From NCBI GenBank assembly GCA_030652805.1, contig JAUSPT010000005.1, positions 1 to 18,446 of the forward strand: a stretch of DNA of 18,446 bases. The letters run 5' to 3'. This document shows, one piece after another, positions 16,113 to 18,446 of this stretch. A model generated the notes under the pieces. It did not search any database. It was not told the DNA's origin and saw only the letters and a program-made list of their open reading frames with translations. Position numbers and translations under genes: made by a program. Position 1 is the first letter of the stretch, and the number at the start of each line of letters is the position of its first letter. Source of the DNA: a bacterium. Lineage in GTDB: Bacteria > JAHJDO01.

Positions 16113-17396
16113 CTAATTTCTCAAAAATTCTGATATAACTTCGAGATTTCTTTTGCTTGCGCCTTTGTTTTGTTGTACGGCTTTCTTTGCGGCCTTACCA
16201 GTTTGTTCTGCATATTCAGAATCTAATATCAGCTTCAATAAACAAGCTGCAAGTCCAGCTTCATCAGCTATCTGAATGGCACCCTTGTTCTCAAGAAGCA
16301 GATTTGCACTCTCAGTAAAGTTATACATATACGGACCGAAAACAACTGGTTTGCCCAAACTTGCAGGTTCAATGACATTATGTCCTCCTGTAGGCACTAA
16401 ACTTCCTCCAATAAATACAACATCAGCTATAGTATATAGTTTCGATAATTCGCCGATCGTATCAAGGATTATGACCTGCTGTTCCTCCCTCTTGGTCTTA
16501 TCTAATGTTGACCTTAAAATATAATCTATGTTTCTATCTTCCAACAATTTTGTTACTTCCTGAAAGCGTTCAGGATGTCTTGGAGCAAGTATTAGCAGAA
16601 CATTGCTGACTTTTTGGCAAATATATTGAAATGCGTCTAAAACCTTTTCTTCTTCTCCTCTGTGTGTGCTGCCTGCAATAATAACCTTATCATTCTCTTC
16701 AATGCCAAAGATTTTTACAAACTTCTTTTTTATATCTATATTTTCTTCATTGCTAACAAGTGCGTCAAACTTTGTATTTCCAGTTACTCTGACTTTTCTT
16801 TTTTCTGCGCCTAATTCCATGATTCTTGTTCTATCTTGTTCTGTTTGCATGCAAAATGCTGAGAAGTTCTTAAGAATGTGTTTAAAGAAGAATTTCACTT
16901 TTTTATAACGCTTGAAAGAGTCTGGAGATATACGACCATTTACAAGGATACATGGGATTTTCATGTCTTGAGCATACTTGAGAAAATTTGGCCATATTTC
17001 TGTCTCAAATGTTATAAATATATTTGGGCTTATATGTTTTATGGCTTTTTTAATTGCGAACGAATAGTCAAATGGAAAGAAGAATAATCCATCAATATTT
17101 TTTATTTTCTTTGCAAACTGATTGCCTGTAGCAGTAACTGTTGAAAGAAGAATTCTATAATCAGGAAATGTTTTCCTGAATTCGTCAATGAAGGGCGTTG
17201 CAGCAGCTACTTCTCCTACAGAGACAGCATGTATCCAGACTGATTTGCCATCTGCTATCAACGACTGAGGCAATTTGCCGAATCGTTGCAATAAGCTCAT
17301 TCTATGCTTTTCAGTAAAAACAAGTTTGCATAAAAAATAGGGCGATGCAATGATAGACATAGAATACAAAAGAGTGTTGTAAATGAAGTATGTCAT
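16113..17396 (-). CDS. waaA: Kdo transferase WaaA/KdtA
   Basis: Transfers Kdo to lipid A at the inner membrane, an essential step of LPS core synthesis, and so indicates a diderm cell. The 427-aa protein has an N-terminal membrane anchor (about residues 1-25) and two Rossmann-like halves of glycosyltransferase family 30. The N-half has WIHAVSVGEVAAATPF, with E62 the catalytic base, and FETEIWPNF. The C-half has IIAGSTHRGEEE, LAPRHPERF and the donor-binding FIGGSLVPTGGHNVIEPASLGKPVVFGP. Its ATG overlaps the stop of the permease gene by 4 bases. All motifs look intact. Mono- or bifunctionality cannot be told. Confidence 0.96.
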   Translation of the reverse strand: MTYFIYNTLLYSMSIIASPYFLCKLVFTEKHRMSLLQRFGKLPQSLIADGKSVWIHAVSVGEVAAATPFIDEFRKTFPDYRILLSTVTATGNQFAKKIKNIDGLFFFPFDYSFAIKKAIKHISPNIFITFETEIWPNFLKYAQDMKIPCILVNGRISPDSFKRYKKVKFFFKHILKNFSAFCMQTEQDRTRIMELGAEKRKVRVTGNTKFDALVSNEENIDIKKKFVKIFGIEENDKVIIAGSTHRGEEEKVLDAFQYICQKVSNVLLILAPRHPERFQEVTKLLEDRNIDYILRSTLDKTKREEQQVIILDTIGELSKLYTIADVVFIGGSLVPTGGHNVIEPASLGKPVVFGPYMYNFTESANLLLENKGAIQIADEAGLAACLLKLILDSEYAEQTGKAAKKAVQQNKGASKRNLEVISEFLRN

Positions 17397-18154
17397 GCTT
17401 TCTTAAACAATATAGCTATTCCGGCAAGTACAAGAACAACAGCAAATATTTTTCTTAGTTTTTCTCGCGAAATCTTTACGCTTAGTTTTGCGCCAAAAGG
17501 AGCTGCAAGAACTGAGCCGACAGCTATGAAAATTGCAAGTTTTAAATTTGCATCACCTCTGGCTATATATCCCACTACTCCTGAAAGAGAATTAAAGAAT
17601 ACAATGAAAAGGGAAGTTCCAACACATATATTCATGGGAATATGTAAGAATATATGCATTACAGGAACCATGATCAATGCTCCTCCTATCCCAAGCAGGC
17701 CAGAAGCGGTTCCGGCAATTAGCCCTAGAATTAACGCTAATGATTTATTGAATTTTATGTTAGAAGTATTGGTAGTGGAAGTTTCTTCCTTTCCATTATT
17801 TGTTCCTATCCACATTTTAAAACCGAATATAATCACGACAACTGTAAATATAAATTTAATTATGTTATCAGGAATAATCTCATTAAGATAAGACCCAAGC
17901 TGAGCACCAATAACTCCGGTTAAAGCCATGATAATAGCCAGTTTCAAATTAACCTGTTTTTCTTTCCAATGCACAATTATTGCTGATATAGCGGTAAGTA
18001 CAATTATACATAAACTTGTTCCAATTGCTTCTTTGATGGGCAAACTGAAGACAAACAGTAAAACAGGGACAAGGATTGCACCTCCTCCCATGCCCAAAAG
18101 CCCTGATCCGATTCCTGCTAATACGCCAGCTAAAGAAGCTAATAAATAATACAT
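17393..18154 (-). CDS. TauE/SafE family permease
   Basis: A 253-aa integral membrane protein with about eight hydrophobic segments in two related halves. Each half opens with the family motif: GIGSGLLGMGGGAILVPVLLF near residue 15, and TASGLLGIGGALIMVPVM near 150. Family members move anions such as sulfite, sulfonates or sulfoacetate; the substrate here cannot be named. No ribosome binding site precedes the ATG at 18154. A consensus promoter ends 7 bases before it, suggesting leaderless translation. waaA follows with a 4-base overlap, so the two are read together although their functions are not obviously linked. Confidence 0.93.
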   Translation of the reverse strand: MYYLLASLAGVLAGIGSGLLGMGGGAILVPVLLFVFSLPIKEAIGTSLCIIVLTAISAIIVHWKEKQVNLKLAIIMALTGVIGAQLGSYLNEIIPDNIIKFIFTVVVIIFGFKMWIGTNNGKEETSTTNTSNIKFNKSLALILGLIAGTASGLLGIGGALIMVPVMHIFLHIPMNICVGTSLFIVFFNSLSGVVGYIARGDANLKLAIFIAVGSVLAAPFGAKLSVKISREKLRKIFAVVLVLAGIAILFKKA

Positions 18155-18161
18155 TTAAGGG

Positions 18162-18190
18162 ATTATACTTTAATATTATTACTCCGTCAA
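18162..18190 (-). promoter_or_regulatory. Consensus promoter for the permease-waaA pair, leaderless
   Basis: On the minus strand TTGACG (18190-18185), a 17-base AT-rich spacer and perfect TATAAT (18167-18162). The ATG at 18154 begins 8 bases after the -10 box ends, so the predicted transcription start is at or beside the A of the ATG. Confidence 0.8.
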
Positions 18191-18285
18191 ACGTGCGAAT
18201 TGATTTTCACATTGACACGCAGACAACGGAATCATATGCGGAGGCTGAGAAACATAGGTAACACTCGTGGTATGATAGAAGACAT

Positions 18286-18317
18286 CCAAACATTGCGAGC
18301 TAGCGAGCAATGTTTGG
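18286..18317. repeat. Long inverted repeat before the right-edge gene
   Basis: CCAAACATTGC (18286-18296) and GCAATGTTTGG (18307-18317) are perfect 11-base arms around a 10-base centre (GAGCTAGCGA) that itself contains the palindrome GCTAGC. No T-run follows on either strand, so an ordinary terminator is unlikely. It lies about 34 bases before the ATG at 18351. CATTGCGAGC...GCAAT resembles the repeat at 13894-13923, so it may be a related REP-like element, or an operator or leader hairpin. Confidence 0.75.
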
Positions 18318-18350
18318 AGCAAGAATATACCATATCGGAGGAGTTGCCAA

Positions 18351-18446
18351 ATGAGAAAGACAGCTAGTTTTTACTTCTTTAAGAGGAAGCCTCTACCTAA
18401 AATAAATAGATATGAACATTGGCGGGGTACAGCAGAGATTGCAGGG
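18351..18446 (+). CDS. Start of an unrecognised gene, cut by the window edge
   Basis: ATG at 18351 follows GGAGGAG by 7 bases, one of the best ribosome binding sites in the window. The frame stays open for 32 codons to the edge, beginning MRKTASFYFFKRKPLPKINR and continuing YEHWRGTAEIAG. It is basic and shows no signal peptide. No family is recognised from this fragment. A possible weak promoter lies at TTGACA (18212-18217) with TATGCG 17 bases on, and an 11-base inverted repeat lies in the presumed leader. It is divergent from the permease gene. Confidence 0.6.
   Translation, partial: MRKTASFYFFKRKPLPKINRYEHWRGTAEIAG

Noticed and set aside
17526-17891. A 121-codon plus-strand frame opposite the permease
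   Set aside because: It is antisense to a protein with clear TauE/SafE motifs and is a composition shadow.
1-18446. CRISPR array, tRNA, rRNA, transposase or integrase
   Set aside because: No regularly spaced repeats, no cloverleaf or rRNA core sequence and no recombinase motifs were seen on reading either strand.

Overview
The window is AT-rich bacterial chromosome with dense housekeeping genes, plus one accessory stretch of small unknown genes at about 13.3-16.0 kb. The presence of waaA (Kdo transferase), a lipoprotein and several signal peptides points to a diderm (LPS-making) bacterium. The gene set, the AT-rich promoters and two kinds of dispersed short repeat fit an uncultured lineage such as Omnitrophota or a neighbouring phylum. 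That placement is an inference with low confidence, because no marker gene was compared.

Layout. 1-1489 (minus): serS followed by the start of hflK, read from a promoter placed back-to-back with one for the next block. 1622-6697 (plus): a tightly packed run of an EF-G paralogue, yebC, ruvC, ruvA and galK; ruvB is not next to ruvCA. 6702-8036 (minus): an exported LysM/putative glycoside-hydrolase protein, convergent with galK, whose signal-peptide coding region lies in an AT-rich dispersed repeat. 8160-12080 (plus): a HIT-family protein, then the primase/sigma-factor pair dnaG-rpoD, closed by a GC-rich 20-bp perfect palindrome. 12104-13810 (minus): a BrnT-like toxin and CopG-like antitoxin, a frameshifted and shortened AmrS-type radical SAM gene, and a small DUF4321 membrane protein. 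13955-16031 (minus): five small unrecognised genes (a cytosolic protein, a 49-aa membrane protein not previously listed, a lipoprotein, a secreted Cys-containing protein, and a membrane-anchored double zinc-knuckle protein). 16113-18154 (minus): tauE/safE-like permease and waaA, overlapping by 4 nt. 18351-end (plus): the first 32 codons of an unrecognised gene with a strong ribosome binding site, behind a long inverted repeat.

Points of most interest: the AmrS gene is broken in a way that can be reconstructed base by base; the EF-G paralogue has lost both the catalytic His of DTPGH and the Asp of NKxD; three minus-strand genes (toxin, permease, LysM/GH protein) appear to be leaderless, with the -10 box 6-8 bases before the start codon; and the 13.9-16.0 kb cluster of small envelope-type proteins is the best candidate for something undescribed, though its function cannot be read from sequence.
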